From assembly GCA_028280605.1 (NCBI GenBank), contig JANQLL010000153.1:1-39899 (forward strand): a stretch of 39,899 bases of DNA, given 5' to 3'. Position 1 is the stretch's first letter. Each line of letters opens with the position of its first letter. Positions 20,104-29,096 of this stretch are shown piece by piece. The notes beneath the pieces were generated by a model. The model was not told the DNA's origin, made no database searches, and saw nothing but the letters and a program-made list of their open reading frames with translations. A program made the translations under genes and the position numbers. Source of the stretch: Candidatus Gastranaerophilales bacterium (GTDB lineage Bacteria; Cyanobacteriota; Vampirovibrionia; Gastranaerophilales; JANQFW01).

Positions 20104-20270
20104 AATGTAGTAATACAAGGTCATATAAAGAGTAATTTAGAATGAAACTGCACAAAAATTAGCTCTTGAATAAAAAATTTGTTTTGACTATGATTGAAAG
20201 TACTTGATTAACTTCAGGTGAAATAGTAAAGGCTATAATTCGTTGAAATAATACATAAAAGGGAAAAGCA

Positions 20271-20621
20271 ATGAAACCATTAGTAAAAAAAGTAGAAACA
20301 GAATTTCTAAAAAATGATTTACCAGATGTGCAGCCTGGTTGTACAGTAAAGGTTTTTGTGCGTATTAAAGAAGGGAACAAAGAAAGAACTCAGGGTTTTG
20401 AAGGTGTTGTTATAAAAAAACGCGGTTCAGGGATTAATAAAACAATTACTGTAAGAAGAATTTTTCAAGGTATTGGGGTAGAAAGAGTATTCCCTATTCA
20501 TTCTCCAAGAATTGAAAAAATTACAGTGCTCAGAAGAGGACAAGTAAGAAGATCTAAACTTTACTATTTACGTGAGCGTTCTGGTAAGGCAACAAGACTT
20601 AAAGAAAAAACAAGAAAATAA
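20271..20621 (+). CDS. rplS: 50S ribosomal protein L19
   Basis: [61 protein letters not shown]. Confidence 0.97.
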   Translation: MKPLVKKVETEFLKNDLPDVQPGCTVKVFVRIKEGNKERTQGFEGVVIKKRGSGINKTITVRRIFQGIGVERVFPIHSPRIEKITVLRRGQVRRSKLYYLRERSGKATRLKEKTRK

Positions 20622-20625
20622 AATA

Positions 20626-21483
20626 ATGGTCAATATTCACTGGTATCCAGGACATATAGCAAAGGCTGAAAAAAAACTTAGAGAACAAAGCAACCTTGTA
20701 GATGTTATTTTGGAAATTATAGATGCAAGAATACCTATTAGCAGCAGATATGACAATCCAGACAAAATAACTAATCAAAAGCCAAGGTTGCTTGTTTTAA
20801 ATAAGGCTGATATAGCTGACCCAGCTTTAACGCCACAGTGGATGAGTTATATAAAAGAAACTATTGGTATACCATCAATTGCTACTTCAGCAAGTTCATC
20901 AAAGGATTTGTCAGTATTAATAAAAGAGGCTGTTCAACTGGGAAAGCCTAAAATAGACAGTTTAGTTGCAAAAGGAATGAGGTCTCGTGCAATAAGAGCT
21001 ATGGTTGTTGGGATGCCAAATGTTGGTAAATCAAGTATTATAAATAAATTGATACGCAAAGGAAAAGCTAAAGTTGGTCCAAAAGCTGGAGTTACTCGAA
21101 CTGCTCAATGGGTTAGGGTAAATCCTAAATTAGAATTGCTTGATACACCAGGTATTATTCCAATGAGATTAGAAGATCAAAGTCGTGCAGAGAAACTAGC
21201 TATGGTAAATTCTATTAGTGAAAACGCTTATGACCAGGTTGAAATTTCTAAGGTATTGGTTGGATTATTGTATGAAAAATATCCTAATTACTTAAAGCAG
21301 CACTATAAATTGGATGAGGTGGTTGAATTGCCAGGATTAGAAGATATAGCATTATCAAGAAAATGGCTTAAACCGGGCGGTGAACCTGATACTGAAAGAT
21401 CTGCTGCAGTTATATTATCAGATTTTAGAACTGGAAGAATAGGAAAAATTACGCTTGAAAGTGTTGCGCAAATCCAAGATTAG
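20626..21483 (+). CDS. ylqF: Ribosome biogenesis GTPase YlqF/RbgA (circularly permuted GTPase)
   Basis: MVNIHWYPGHIAKAEKKL..., NKAD before GMPNVGKSSIINKL, LLDTPGI; start at ATG 20626 (ORF track 20572 overlaps rplS). Confidence 0.95.
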   Translation: MVNIHWYPGHIAKAEKKLREQSNLVDVILEIIDARIPISSRYDNPDKITNQKPRLLVLNKADIADPALTPQWMSYIKETIGIPSIATSASSSKDLSVLIKEAVQLGKPKIDSLVAKGMRSRAIRAMVVGMPNVGKSSIINKLIRKGKAKVGPKAGVTRTAQWVRVNPKLELLDTPGIIPMRLEDQSRAEKLAMVNSISENAYDQVEISKVLVGLLYEKYPNYLKQHYKLDEVVELPGLEDIALSRKWLKPGGEPDTERSAAVILSDFRTGRIGKITLESVAQIQD

Positions 21484-22135
21484 TGAATTATTTGAGTTTG
21501 ATAAAAATATATCAGAAGATTCTTTGATAATCGGTTTAGATGAGGCTGGAAGAGGTCCTGTTGCTGGTCCAGTTATGGTCGCGGCAGTTTATTTGGATTT
21601 TGATAATAAGGATGGAGCTGAGTTTTTAAAGTACTTGGATGATTCTAAAAAATTCTCATCAAATCCAGCTTTAAGAAAAAAAATTTCTGATGAATTAAAG
21701 AGTAATGCAGTTTATAGCATTAAAAAGTGCAGTATAAAGGAAATCGAAAAATATAATATTTTACAAGCTTCTCTGCGTGCAATGAAAAAAGCTGGTCTAG
21801 AAGTTATTAGCCAATTAAACGATAATATTCAAGAAAATAAATTATTATTTCTTGTTGATGGCAAGATTACTATCCCTAAATTAAAATATAACCAAAAAAC
21901 TGTTATAAAAGGTGATTCACTTTCTGCATCGATTGCAGCAGCAAGCATACTTGCTAAGGTACATAGGGATGAACTGATGATAAAACTTTCAGAAGAATTT
22001 CCGCAGTATGAATGGCAAAAAAATAAAGGCTATGGAACCAAGGCTCATCTTGACGCAATACGTAAACATGGTATTTGCGAGTGGCATAGAAAAAGCTTTT
22101 TGGTCAAAGTATTAACACCCCAGTTAAAATTATAA
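21455..22135 (+). CDS. rnhB: Ribonuclease HII (TTG or GTG start; start uncertain)
   Basis: IIGLDEAGRGPVAGPVMVAAVYLD, KGDSLSASIAAASILAKVHRD, NKGYGTKAHLDAIRKHG. Confidence 0.95.
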   Translation: MKVLRKSKISELFEFDKNISEDSLIIGLDEAGRGPVAGPVMVAAVYLDFDNKDGAEFLKYLDDSKKFSSNPALRKKISDELKSNAVYSIKKCSIKEIEKYNILQASLRAMKKAGLEVISQLNDNIQENKLLFLVDGKITIPKLKYNQKTVIKGDSLSASIAAASILAKVHRDELMIKLSEEFPQYEWQKNKGYGTKAHLDAIRKHGICEWHRKSFLVKVLTPQLKL

Positions 22136-22246
22136 TCAAATTTGTAAATATTTCTTAATATTTCTATAAATGAAATAACAAATTTCATTCTTCATATGTT
22201 TTTAAGCAAATGAAGATAATTTTATATCACCAAAGGAGTATTTATT

Positions 22247-22621
22247 ATGAATGTTGGAAGCGTACAAAATACGACTGTTAAATTTCAGGGAATGGCTGGA
22301 CAAGTACAAAATAATAACGATGAATTTTTAAAATTTATTGCGCAAGATCAAGCTTTTAAAACAGGTGGCGCTTTATCACAACCAAGTACCGATACTGTAG
22401 AGACTTCAAACACAGAAACACCTAAAAAGAAAGGTGGTTTCTTTGGGAAATTTTTAGCAGTTGTTTCTATAGGTGCAGGTCTAGCAGCTGCTGGTACTAT
22501 AGGAGCAGCTTTGTGGAAAACCGGTGGTAAATTTGGTGAAGCTGGAGAATTAATGAGCAAATGGGGCAGTGACCTATGGGCTAAAGTTAAGTCAGTTTTT
22601 CCAGGCGCCCAAGGTATTTAG
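22247..22621 (+). CDS. Small single-TM protein with N-terminal 'TVKFQG' motif
   Basis: AAAGGAG RBS; MNVGSVQNTTVKFQGMAGQ; hydrophobic FLAVVSIGAGLAAAGTIGAALW. Confidence 0.75.
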   Translation: MNVGSVQNTTVKFQGMAGQVQNNNDEFLKFIAQDQAFKTGGALSQPSTDTVETSNTETPKKKGGFFGKFLAVVSIGAGLAAAGTIGAALWKTGGKFGEAGELMSKWGSDLWAKVKSVFPGAQGI

Positions 22622-22720
22622 ATTCTAAAAAAACAATTCAAAGTTTATTTGAATAATCTTAAATTATTATTTTTTAAGTTAATTTTTAAATTACTTTTTG
22701 TGAGTGGTATAAAACAATAA

Positions 22721-22762
22721 ATATGTTGCCTTGAACTTTAACAATCAGGGCAGCATATTTTT
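22721..22762 (+). terminator. Intrinsic terminator
   Basis: ATATGTTGCCTTGA ... TCAGGGCAGCATAT (stem with G-U pairs) followed by TTTTT. Confidence 0.75.
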
Positions 22763-22908
22763 GAGCTAAAATAGTTGTTTTGATCAACCAATTGATTAAT
22801 TAGTTTTAACGAGTAATATATAATATACTTGTATTAGACCAATTAAATAGTTAATATTAATGAGTACATATTAAAACAAGATAAACAAGTTGGGATGGAA
22901 AGAATATT

Positions 22909-24039
22909 ATGGATAATAAAAATTTACCGATAATTTTAGCTATTTGCATTTCCATATTTTTAAGCTCATTGGCATGTTTTTTGATAGGTGTAAATCTAGC
23001 CCAAAATACGACAATTAAAGAAAGTATTGTGGTTGAGCAACCTAAATTAAAAGTTTTATCAACACCTATTAATACAAATATAATTGCAGATGTTGCAGAG
23101 CGGAGCATGCCTTGGGTTGTAAATATAAAGCTAAAAGGCTATGTGTCTCCTAGGATAAGTGTGTTTGATTTCTTTGGATTTTCTCATTACAAAACTCGAC
23201 CTAAGCATAAAATTAAAATAGGCGGCGGCTCAGGATTTATAATAAGCAAAGACGGTTATATTTTAACAAACGGGCATGTTGTAAAAAAATCTAGCGATAT
23301 CGAAATCAATTTATATAATAATAAAACTTACAAAGCCAAAGTAATTGGTATTGATGAAATGACAGACCTTGCAGTCTTAAAAATTGAGGAAGAAACCCAT
23401 GATTTACCTGTTGCAAATATTGGTGATTCATCAACATTAAGAATTGGCGAATGGGTAATAGCCGTTGGCAGTCCACTTGGGTTTGAACAAACTGTTACGC
23501 AAGGTATAATTAGTGCAAAAAACAGAAGAGTTAGAGATCTACAAACTAGCGTTGATTTTATACAAACTGATGCAGCAATCAACCCGGGGAACTCAGGTGG
23601 ACCATTGATTAATTTAAAAGGTGAAGTAATAGGTATAAATACTGCAATTAGAGCAGATGCGCAGAATATTGGGTTTGCAATTCCAATAAATACAGCTAAA
23701 AATATTTTTACACAAATAATTAAGAATGGTAAAGTAGCACGCCCGTGGATCGGTATAGAAATGCGAGAAATACGTTTTGAAAATGGTACAGCTGTTAGAG
23801 TTGAAAGAGTTTGGCCGGGTAGTCCGGGCAGTAAAGCTGGTTTAAGAAGGAAAGATATAATTACAAAAATAAACGGCAAGAAAATTGATGATGGTAAAGA
23901 TGTACAGATTGCTGTACGAAAACATGCTATTGGCAAAAAAATTAAATTTGAAATTAACAGAAATGGCAGAAGAATGCAGCTTGATATAGTCACAGAAAAA
24001 TTACCGGATTTTAACTCTAGACCAAGAACACGAGGTTAA
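22909..24039 (+). CDS. HtrA/DegP-family S1C serine protease with PDZ domain
   Basis: TNGHVV (His), TDLAVLKI (Asp), INPGNSGGPLINLKGEVIGINTAI (Ser); N-terminal TM; C-terminal PDZ. Confidence 0.93.
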   Translation: MDNKNLPIILAICISIFLSSLACFLIGVNLAQNTTIKESIVVEQPKLKVLSTPINTNIIADVAERSMPWVVNIKLKGYVSPRISVFDFFGFSHYKTRPKHKIKIGGGSGFIISKDGYILTNGHVVKKSSDIEINLYNNKTYKAKVIGIDEMTDLAVLKIEEETHDLPVANIGDSSTLRIGEWVIAVGSPLGFEQTVTQGIISAKNRRVRDLQTSVDFIQTDAAINPGNSGGPLINLKGEVIGINTAIRADAQNIGFAIPINTAKNIFTQIIKNGKVARPWIGIEMREIRFENGTAVRVERVWPGSPGSKAGLRRKDIITKINGKKIDDGKDVQIAVRKHAIGKKIKFEINRNGRRMQLDIVTEKLPDFNSRPRTRG

Positions 24040-24151
24040 ATTATTCAAATAAAACTACCGATTAATTGCTTTAATATAAATAAAGATGTTAACCTGTTAG
24101 TTATATAATAGGTTAATTTTTTAGTTTAGGAAAAATTGATAAGGTGAGGAC

Positions 24152-24907
24152 ATGAGAAGAATACTAGGTTGCCTACTGGCTATTTGTATTATATTTAGCT
24201 ATTTTACTTTAAGTGCCTCTGCTATATGGCCATTTAGAAAAAAAATAAGTGCAGAGCAATTAAAGGTATTAGCCTATACACAAAATGATCTTAACAGCAC
24301 ATCCGCTAAAGCAGGAGATAAATTTAGTTTTATTACGTTAGAAGACGTGCTTCTCAAGGAAAAAGTTATATTGCCCTCTGGTTCCTATTTAAATGGCAAT
24401 ATCCATAAGGTTAAAAAAAGAGGAAGATTAAGTAATCACGCAAAAATTGATATAAATATAACATCAATAAAGCTAAAAAATGGCAAAGCCCTAGATATTG
24501 ATAAAAATGGATGGTTAGTATCCTTTAGAAATCCTAATATAAAAAGTACCAAGAAAAAAATATGGGAAAAAGCCCCAATCATGGCTGCAGGTTATGCAAC
24601 AACAATACCCCTTGGTGCATTTACTGAACTAGGCACAGGAGTTATTTATTTATTAGGTTCTGCTGCCTCAGTCACAGCTGGGGGAGTATCAGGCGCAATG
24701 TATCCAAGTCAGGGCCAAACACGTTATCAAAGTTGCTTAAATAGAGCTTATAACTCAACTGCAATGGGCTATGCAGGTACAGTATTCGGCAAAGGTAAGA
24801 CTGTAGTCTTGAATTCTGGTGTAAGTGTAATGATAAATATAAGTGAAAGAGCTCTGGTTTTGTTGTTAGAGCAAAAAGATAAGAATATTACCAAAGCAAA
24901 AAAATGA
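24152..24907 (+). CDS. Hypothetical exported protein
   Basis: Signal peptide MRRILGCLLAICIIFSYFTLSASA; LKEKVILPSGSYLNGNIHKVKKRGRLSNHAKIDINITSI; later glycine-rich hydrophobic segment. Confidence 0.7.
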   Translation: MRRILGCLLAICIIFSYFTLSASAIWPFRKKISAEQLKVLAYTQNDLNSTSAKAGDKFSFITLEDVLLKEKVILPSGSYLNGNIHKVKKRGRLSNHAKIDINITSIKLKNGKALDIDKNGWLVSFRNPNIKSTKKKIWEKAPIMAAGYATTIPLGAFTELGTGVIYLLGSAASVTAGGVSGAMYPSQGQTRYQSCLNRAYNSTAMGYAGTVFGKGKTVVLNSGVSVMINISERALVLLLEQKDKNITKAKK

Positions 24908-24948
24908 AATAATTGTTAAAATAAAAAAAAATCTATTGAATAAAAAAC

Positions 24949-24993
24949 CACTCATCTGTATAGTAGAGTTAGTAGGTGAGTTGTTTTTTTTGT
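24949..24993 (+). terminator. Intrinsic terminator, imperfect stem
   Basis: AACCACTCATCT ... AGGTGAGTTGTT followed by T-rich run. Confidence 0.6.
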
Positions 24994-25037
24994 TTTAAGG
25001 ATAAATTCCAATTTTATTTGGTTAGGAGTTTAAGAAT

Positions 25038-25937
25038 ATGCTCGTTGAAGTATTAAAAGAGTTTATTATCTTGTTTGGCGAATTAGCTGCATTATTTCTT
25101 GTTATAAGCTTCATTGTCGGCTTTTTGCAGAGTAAATTTTCTAATGATCGTTTAAAACAAATATTAAGTAGGGGAAGCAGTATAACAAATTCTATTATAG
25201 GAGCTACAATTGGCTTACTCACACCTTTTTGCACGTGTTCTACAATTCCTTTGCTAATTGGCTTGTTTCAATCTAATGCGCCGTTTGGTGGAGCAATGTC
25301 TTTTTTATTCGCATCACCTCTTTTAAATCCAGCTGTAATAATACTCTTTATCACATTTTTTGGTCCCAAAGCAACGATTATCTATGTATCGATAATATTC
25401 GGATTTTCCGTTATTGCAGGAATTATACTAGAAAAAATGGGATTCAAGAAATATATAAAACCAATAGCGAGTCCTAAAACCTGTTGCAGTGGTTGCGGAT
25501 GTGGAGACCATACCAATAAATCACTTTCTCCAACAAAGGCGGCAATTGCAAACTCCAAGGATTTGTTTAAGAAAATATTTCCTTTTTTGATTATTGTTGC
25601 AACAGTAGGCTCAATAATTAAAACTTTAGTTCCTAACGCTTATGTAATGATGTTATCAGCCGGATACAATGAATTTATTTCAGTCCCATTAGCTGCAATA
25701 TTAGGTATTCCAATGTATATAAGAACAGAAACTATGATACCAATTGGTTTGGTTTTATTTGAAAAAGGACTGGGAATGGGAACTATAATTGCTTTACTAG
25801 TTGGTGGCGCTGGTCTAAGTGTACCAGAATTGGTGTTATTAAACACAATTTTTGAAAAAAAGCTGGCATTCACAATAATATTAAGTATATTTACCGTTGC
25901 AGTAACTATCGGTATAATTTTTAACTTACTATATTAA
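25038..25937 (+). CDS. Permease of the COG0701 / UPF0718 (DUF318) family
   Basis: Polytopic; LLTPFCTCSTIPLLIGLFQSNAPFGGAMSFLFASPLLNPAVIIL; Cys-rich loop KTCCSGCGCGDH. Confidence 0.88.
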   Translation: MLVEVLKEFIILFGELAALFLVISFIVGFLQSKFSNDRLKQILSRGSSITNSIIGATIGLLTPFCTCSTIPLLIGLFQSNAPFGGAMSFLFASPLLNPAVIILFITFFGPKATIIYVSIIFGFSVIAGIILEKMGFKKYIKPIASPKTCCSGCGCGDHTNKSLSPTKAAIANSKDLFKKIFPFLIIVATVGSIIKTLVPNAYVMMLSAGYNEFISVPLAAILGIPMYIRTETMIPIGLVLFEKGLGMGTIIALLVGGAGLSVPELVLLNTIFEKKLAFTIILSIFTVAVTIGIIFNLLY

Positions 25938-25983
25938 GCCCTAACATCTCATTAGGGCAAAAATAATAAAAATTTATAAATAA

Positions 25984-26022
25984 AACTGCCTATAATACAA
26001 GGCAGTTATTATTTGTTTTTTT
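25984..26022 (+). terminator. Intrinsic terminator
   Basis: AACTGCC ... GGCAGTT followed by ATTATTTGTTTTTTTT. Confidence 0.8.
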
Positions 26023-26035
26023 TATTATTTATTTG

Positions 26036-26227
26036 CTAGCTTGCTTTTACAATCTTGTTAGCTTTAATACAAGATGTGCAAACATTCATTCTTTTTGCTA
26101 CTCCATTAACATTAACCTTAATTTTTTGCAAATTAGGTTTTTGTCTATATGTATGTGCTTTGTGCGAAAAGCATATTTTATTAGCTTTTAGTTTAGTTTT
26201 TCCACATACTTCGCAATTTTTAGCCAT
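26036..26227 (-). CDS. rpmB: 50S ribosomal protein L28 (Cys-containing, zinc-type)
   Basis: MAKNCEVCGKTKLKANKICFSHKAHTYRQKPNLQKIKV...VCTSCIKANKI. Confidence 0.93.
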   Translation of the reverse strand: MAKNCEVCGKTKLKANKICFSHKAHTYRQKPNLQKIKVNVNGVAKRMNVCTSCIKANKIVKAS

Positions 26228-26384
26228 TTTAAATACCTCTATATAATATATTAACCAAATTTTATTTTATCAGATATATTAAATAATACTCAAAATACAG
26301 ATATATATCAAGTAAAAAGTTCAATTTATAAGAATTTTTTAATACAAAAAATCTTCTGTTAAAACCAAATAAAGATTAGAAATA

Positions 26385-26416
26385 TCACAAAAAATAAAAC
26401 CGGTAATTTTACCGGT
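26385..26416 (-). terminator. Intrinsic terminator for the annexin-like gene
   Basis: ACCGGTA-ATTT-TACCGGT 7-bp stem; minus-strand continuation TTTTATTTTTTGTG. Confidence 0.7.
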
Positions 26417-26539
26417 GTGAGGATTTTGGGTTAATGAGGAGTTATAGAATTCTGTAAATATCTTTATATTTTATGGATTTAATAAAAATTCTTTAATATA
26501 ATACTTGAAAGAATTTTTTATCATATCCTTATTAACAAG

Positions 26540-27298
26540 TTAGAAGGCCAAAGGATAAGGATTATAGGCTGTGGCCATTGCACCGTTTAACCTTCCAATA
26601 TAATTATTTTGAGTATTTCCAGAGTCTAAAATTGCTGGATAGGTTCTTTTAACTTTACTCATAAGCCTTGTTCCATACCTTCTTTCATAATCTTTAGTTA
26701 CAGCTGCCACAAAATGATTGCTTGGATTTCTTAAAAGTACTTCATCAACTGTTGCCCTGTCAGATCGACCGAACTTTAAGGCATAGTGTAATGCAGCAGA
26801 TGCATTAGGTAAACTTACCTTTGCGGCTTGATTTAACAATTTTATTTCCTCTGGTGGACCACCGATTCTAAAGAAGTTTAACCTGTCAAAGTTTCTTCTT
26901 AAATCTCTTCTTAATTTAGTTAAGTCACCATCACCATATTTTTGAGCATAAGCGATTTCAACGGCAGCCAGCTTCATTGGGTTTGTTGCTGCTAAGTTTC
27001 TCAGGATAACTTTTGCTTGTCCTTTATTAAAAAAGCCTTTTAGTCCCATAGTTGAGCGCAAATTTGTAGCTAAGATATCAATTTGTGCTCGATGTGCTGG
27101 ATTTTTAAGCATAAGGTTTACACCATAACCATTACAAGGATGTCCAACGCCTATTCCTGCATTAGCTGGACCTAATGGCCTCTTACCGTTAAATAAAATA
27201 TTATTAAATTCTGATTCGATCACTTGTGTATCACTTACAGCTCCATATATAGATGCCATTCGTGCCGGACCGTAATCACTATGAATTCCAGGATACAT
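26540..27298 (-). CDS. Annexin-like repeat protein (two repeats)
   Basis: Repeats ILATNLRSTMGLKGFFNKGQAKVILRNLAATNPMKLAAVEIAYAQKYGDGDLTKLRRDLRRNFDRL and ASAALHYALKFGRSDRATVDEVLLRNPSNHFVAAVTKDYERRYGTRLMSKVKRTYPAIL fit the annexin repeat pattern. Start set to ATG 27298 by AGAGGAGG RBS (ORF track 27364). Confidence 0.6.
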   Translation of the reverse strand: MYPGIHSDYGPARMASIYGAVSDTQVIESEFNNILFNGKRPLGPANAGIGVGHPCNGYGVNLMLKNPAHRAQIDILATNLRSTMGLKGFFNKGQAKVILRNLAATNPMKLAAVEIAYAQKYGDGDLTKLRRDLRRNFDRLNFFRIGGPPEEIKLLNQAAKVSLPNASAALHYALKFGRSDRATVDEVLLRNPSNHFVAAVTKDYERRYGTRLMSKVKRTYPAILDSGNTQNNYIGRLNGAMATAYNPYPLAF

Positions 27299-27594
27299 AC
27301 TTTCTTCCTCCTCTGTATTTCCCCTAGCTCGCAAGTAGACTTTTGTCATCTGCACAACTTGCAATTTTTACATTATAGATAATTACAGAATCAATGATAT
27401 ATTTTATTGAGTGTTATTTAATTTTTATAATTGTCTTTTAGTTTCCCATTTTCCCTACAAGGACATGTTTTATTTCATTCCCTTTTTATGTTCCTATTTT
27501 ATTTATTTCCCTGTTTTTATAAAAACAAATAAATATTAAAAATTTACTATATCAAAGATATTTATGAACTTTTGTAAACGTACTGGTCTTCTCC

Positions 27595-27625
27595 ATAAAA
27601 AAGACTGCCTGTAATTGGCAGTCTT
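27595..27625 (-). terminator. Intrinsic terminator for the M23 peptidase gene
   Basis: AAGACTGCC ... GGCAGTCTT 9-bp stem; minus-strand T-tract. Confidence 0.8.
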
Positions 27626-27651
27626 AGATATTTTCTCTATTTTTAAAAAGT

Positions 27652-28785
27652 TTATTTTATATACAACACAGGATTAGTAGTTTTCCCATCAATTCTTACT
27701 TCAAAATGTAAATGTGGTCCTGTACTATATCCTGTAGAGCCCTCATATCCGACTATGTCACCTTTTTTAACAACTTGACCTACTTTAACAACTGTTTTAG
27801 CAAGATGTGCATATAAAGTAGATGTGTTTTTGCTAGCGTGCCTTAGTTTATACTTACCGTGTTCTATGATAACAACTTTTCCATATCCGCCATACCAACC
27901 TGAATACATTACCTTACCCGAATTAGATGCTTTTATTGGTGCCCAATTACGACCTGCAATATCTATTCCAGAATGGAAACTTTGTGTTCTAAAAATTGGA
28001 TGTCTTCTTTTCCCGTAATATGATGAAATTCTACCCGATACTGGCCTCATAAATTTTGATGATAAACTAATACCTTTTTTGTTAGACTGTTGTCTACGTA
28101 TACTACCACTAAGCGCATCTGATTGGCGTGCAAGCTCATTTTGTGCCGCCATATAGGTTTCTTTATCAGTTCTAAGTCGTTCTATCATTTGCTCTGTAAT
28201 GTAAATGGTATTTATTAGCTTTTTTTTCTCTCTTTTTATTCTTCTTAAATTGTAATTAATGTAGCTATGTTCTTTTGATACACTTGATTTTAAGTTTTTT
28301 AGTTTCTGTGATTTTTCTTTTAGTTCATCTATTAACTTAGCATCATCATTTGCTTGTTTTTGTTGATAATAAATACTATCTAAAAAAGCATTTACATCTT
28401 TTGCTTCCAGCAATAAACTTAAGAGTGTAATTCTTTCACCTTTATAAATGTTTCTAATGCGTTTTTTTAATTTATTACTTAAATTTGCATGCTCATAAGA
28501 AACATCTTTTAATTTATAATTTAATTTATTTAATTTTTTTTTCGATTTTTTTAATTCTTTTTTACGTGTATTTATAACAGTTTGTGTTTTTTCTAACTTT
28601 TGTTGATGATTTTGAAGCTTTTTAACTTGAATATTTTCTTTTCGTTCAATCTCTTTTAATTTTGCTTCTCGAATAGCTTTTTCTTTTGGTGTTTCTGCTA
28701 TTGTTGTAGAGAAACAGCCAGCAAATATAAAAGAAAATAAAAGTACAAATGCTAAAAGCTTTTTAACAAAATTTAAACTGTTCAT
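27652..28785 (-). CDS. M23-family metallopeptidase / EnvC-like murein hydrolase activator, probable lipoprotein
   Basis: Signal/lipobox FIFAGC; long coiled coil; LytM motifs FHSGIDIAG and GPHLHFEVRIDGKTTNP. Confidence 0.9.
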   Translation of the reverse strand: MNSLNFVKKLLAFVLLFSFIFAGCFSTTIAETPKEKAIREAKLKEIERKENIQVKKLQNHQQKLEKTQTVINTRKKELKKSKKKLNKLNYKLKDVSYEHANLSNKLKKRIRNIYKGERITLLSLLLEAKDVNAFLDSIYYQQKQANDDAKLIDELKEKSQKLKNLKSSVSKEHSYINYNLRRIKREKKKLINTIYITEQMIERLRTDKETYMAAQNELARQSDALSGSIRRQQSNKKGISLSSKFMRPVSGRISSYYGKRRHPIFRTQSFHSGIDIAGRNWAPIKASNSGKVMYSGWYGGYGKVVIIEHGKYKLRHASKNTSTLYAHLAKTVVKVGQVVKKGDIVGYEGSTGYSTGPHLHFEVRIDGKTTNPVLYIK

Positions 28786-28850
28786 TTAGGTTATATACCT
28801 CACCCGAAACCTACTAAAATCGGTTAATTTAATCTAATTAAATTAAATTT

Positions 28851-28952
28851 CTAGAAAAATAAAGGAATTATTGGCATTATCATAAATAAAATAAAAGTAA
28901 TTGTAATAATCGTAATAATTATTTTTTTATTAGTTCTCATAAACTCCATCAT
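28851..28952 (-). CDS. Tiny hydrophobic ORF (33 aa): MMEFMRTNKKIIITIITITFILFMIMPIIPLFF
   Basis: Not in ORF track; GGAG upstream of the ATG (10-nt spacing); single predicted TM; AT-rich region so chance ORF possible. Confidence 0.35.
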   Translation of the reverse strand: MMEFMRTNKKIIITIITITFILFMIMPIIPLFF

Positions 28953-29042
28953 AATATATAATCTCCATATCTTCTTGCCTTCCAAAATAAAATATTAAAA
29001 ATTTGAAAAAAATTCAAATATATTTTTTTTTAATGCTATAAA

Positions 29043-29089
29043 CTATAGTGTTGTTGATCCAGATAAAGTCTTAACCAACAACACTATAG
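29043..29089. repeat. Perfect 14-bp inverted repeat CTATAGTGTTGTTG-N19-CAACAACACTATAG
   Basis: Read directly; 7 bp beyond the stop codon of the SEC-C gene. Confidence 0.7.
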
Positions 29090-29096
29090 CAATATC

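Noticed and set aside
23328-23993. 221-aa minus-strand ORF opposite the HtrA-like protease
   Set aside because: Opposes a confidently identified gene; composition is typical of antisense translation.
25484-25520. Cys-rich CCSGCGCGDH loop in the permease as a novel metal site
   Set aside because: Cys-rich loops are seen in this permease family; not obviously unusual.
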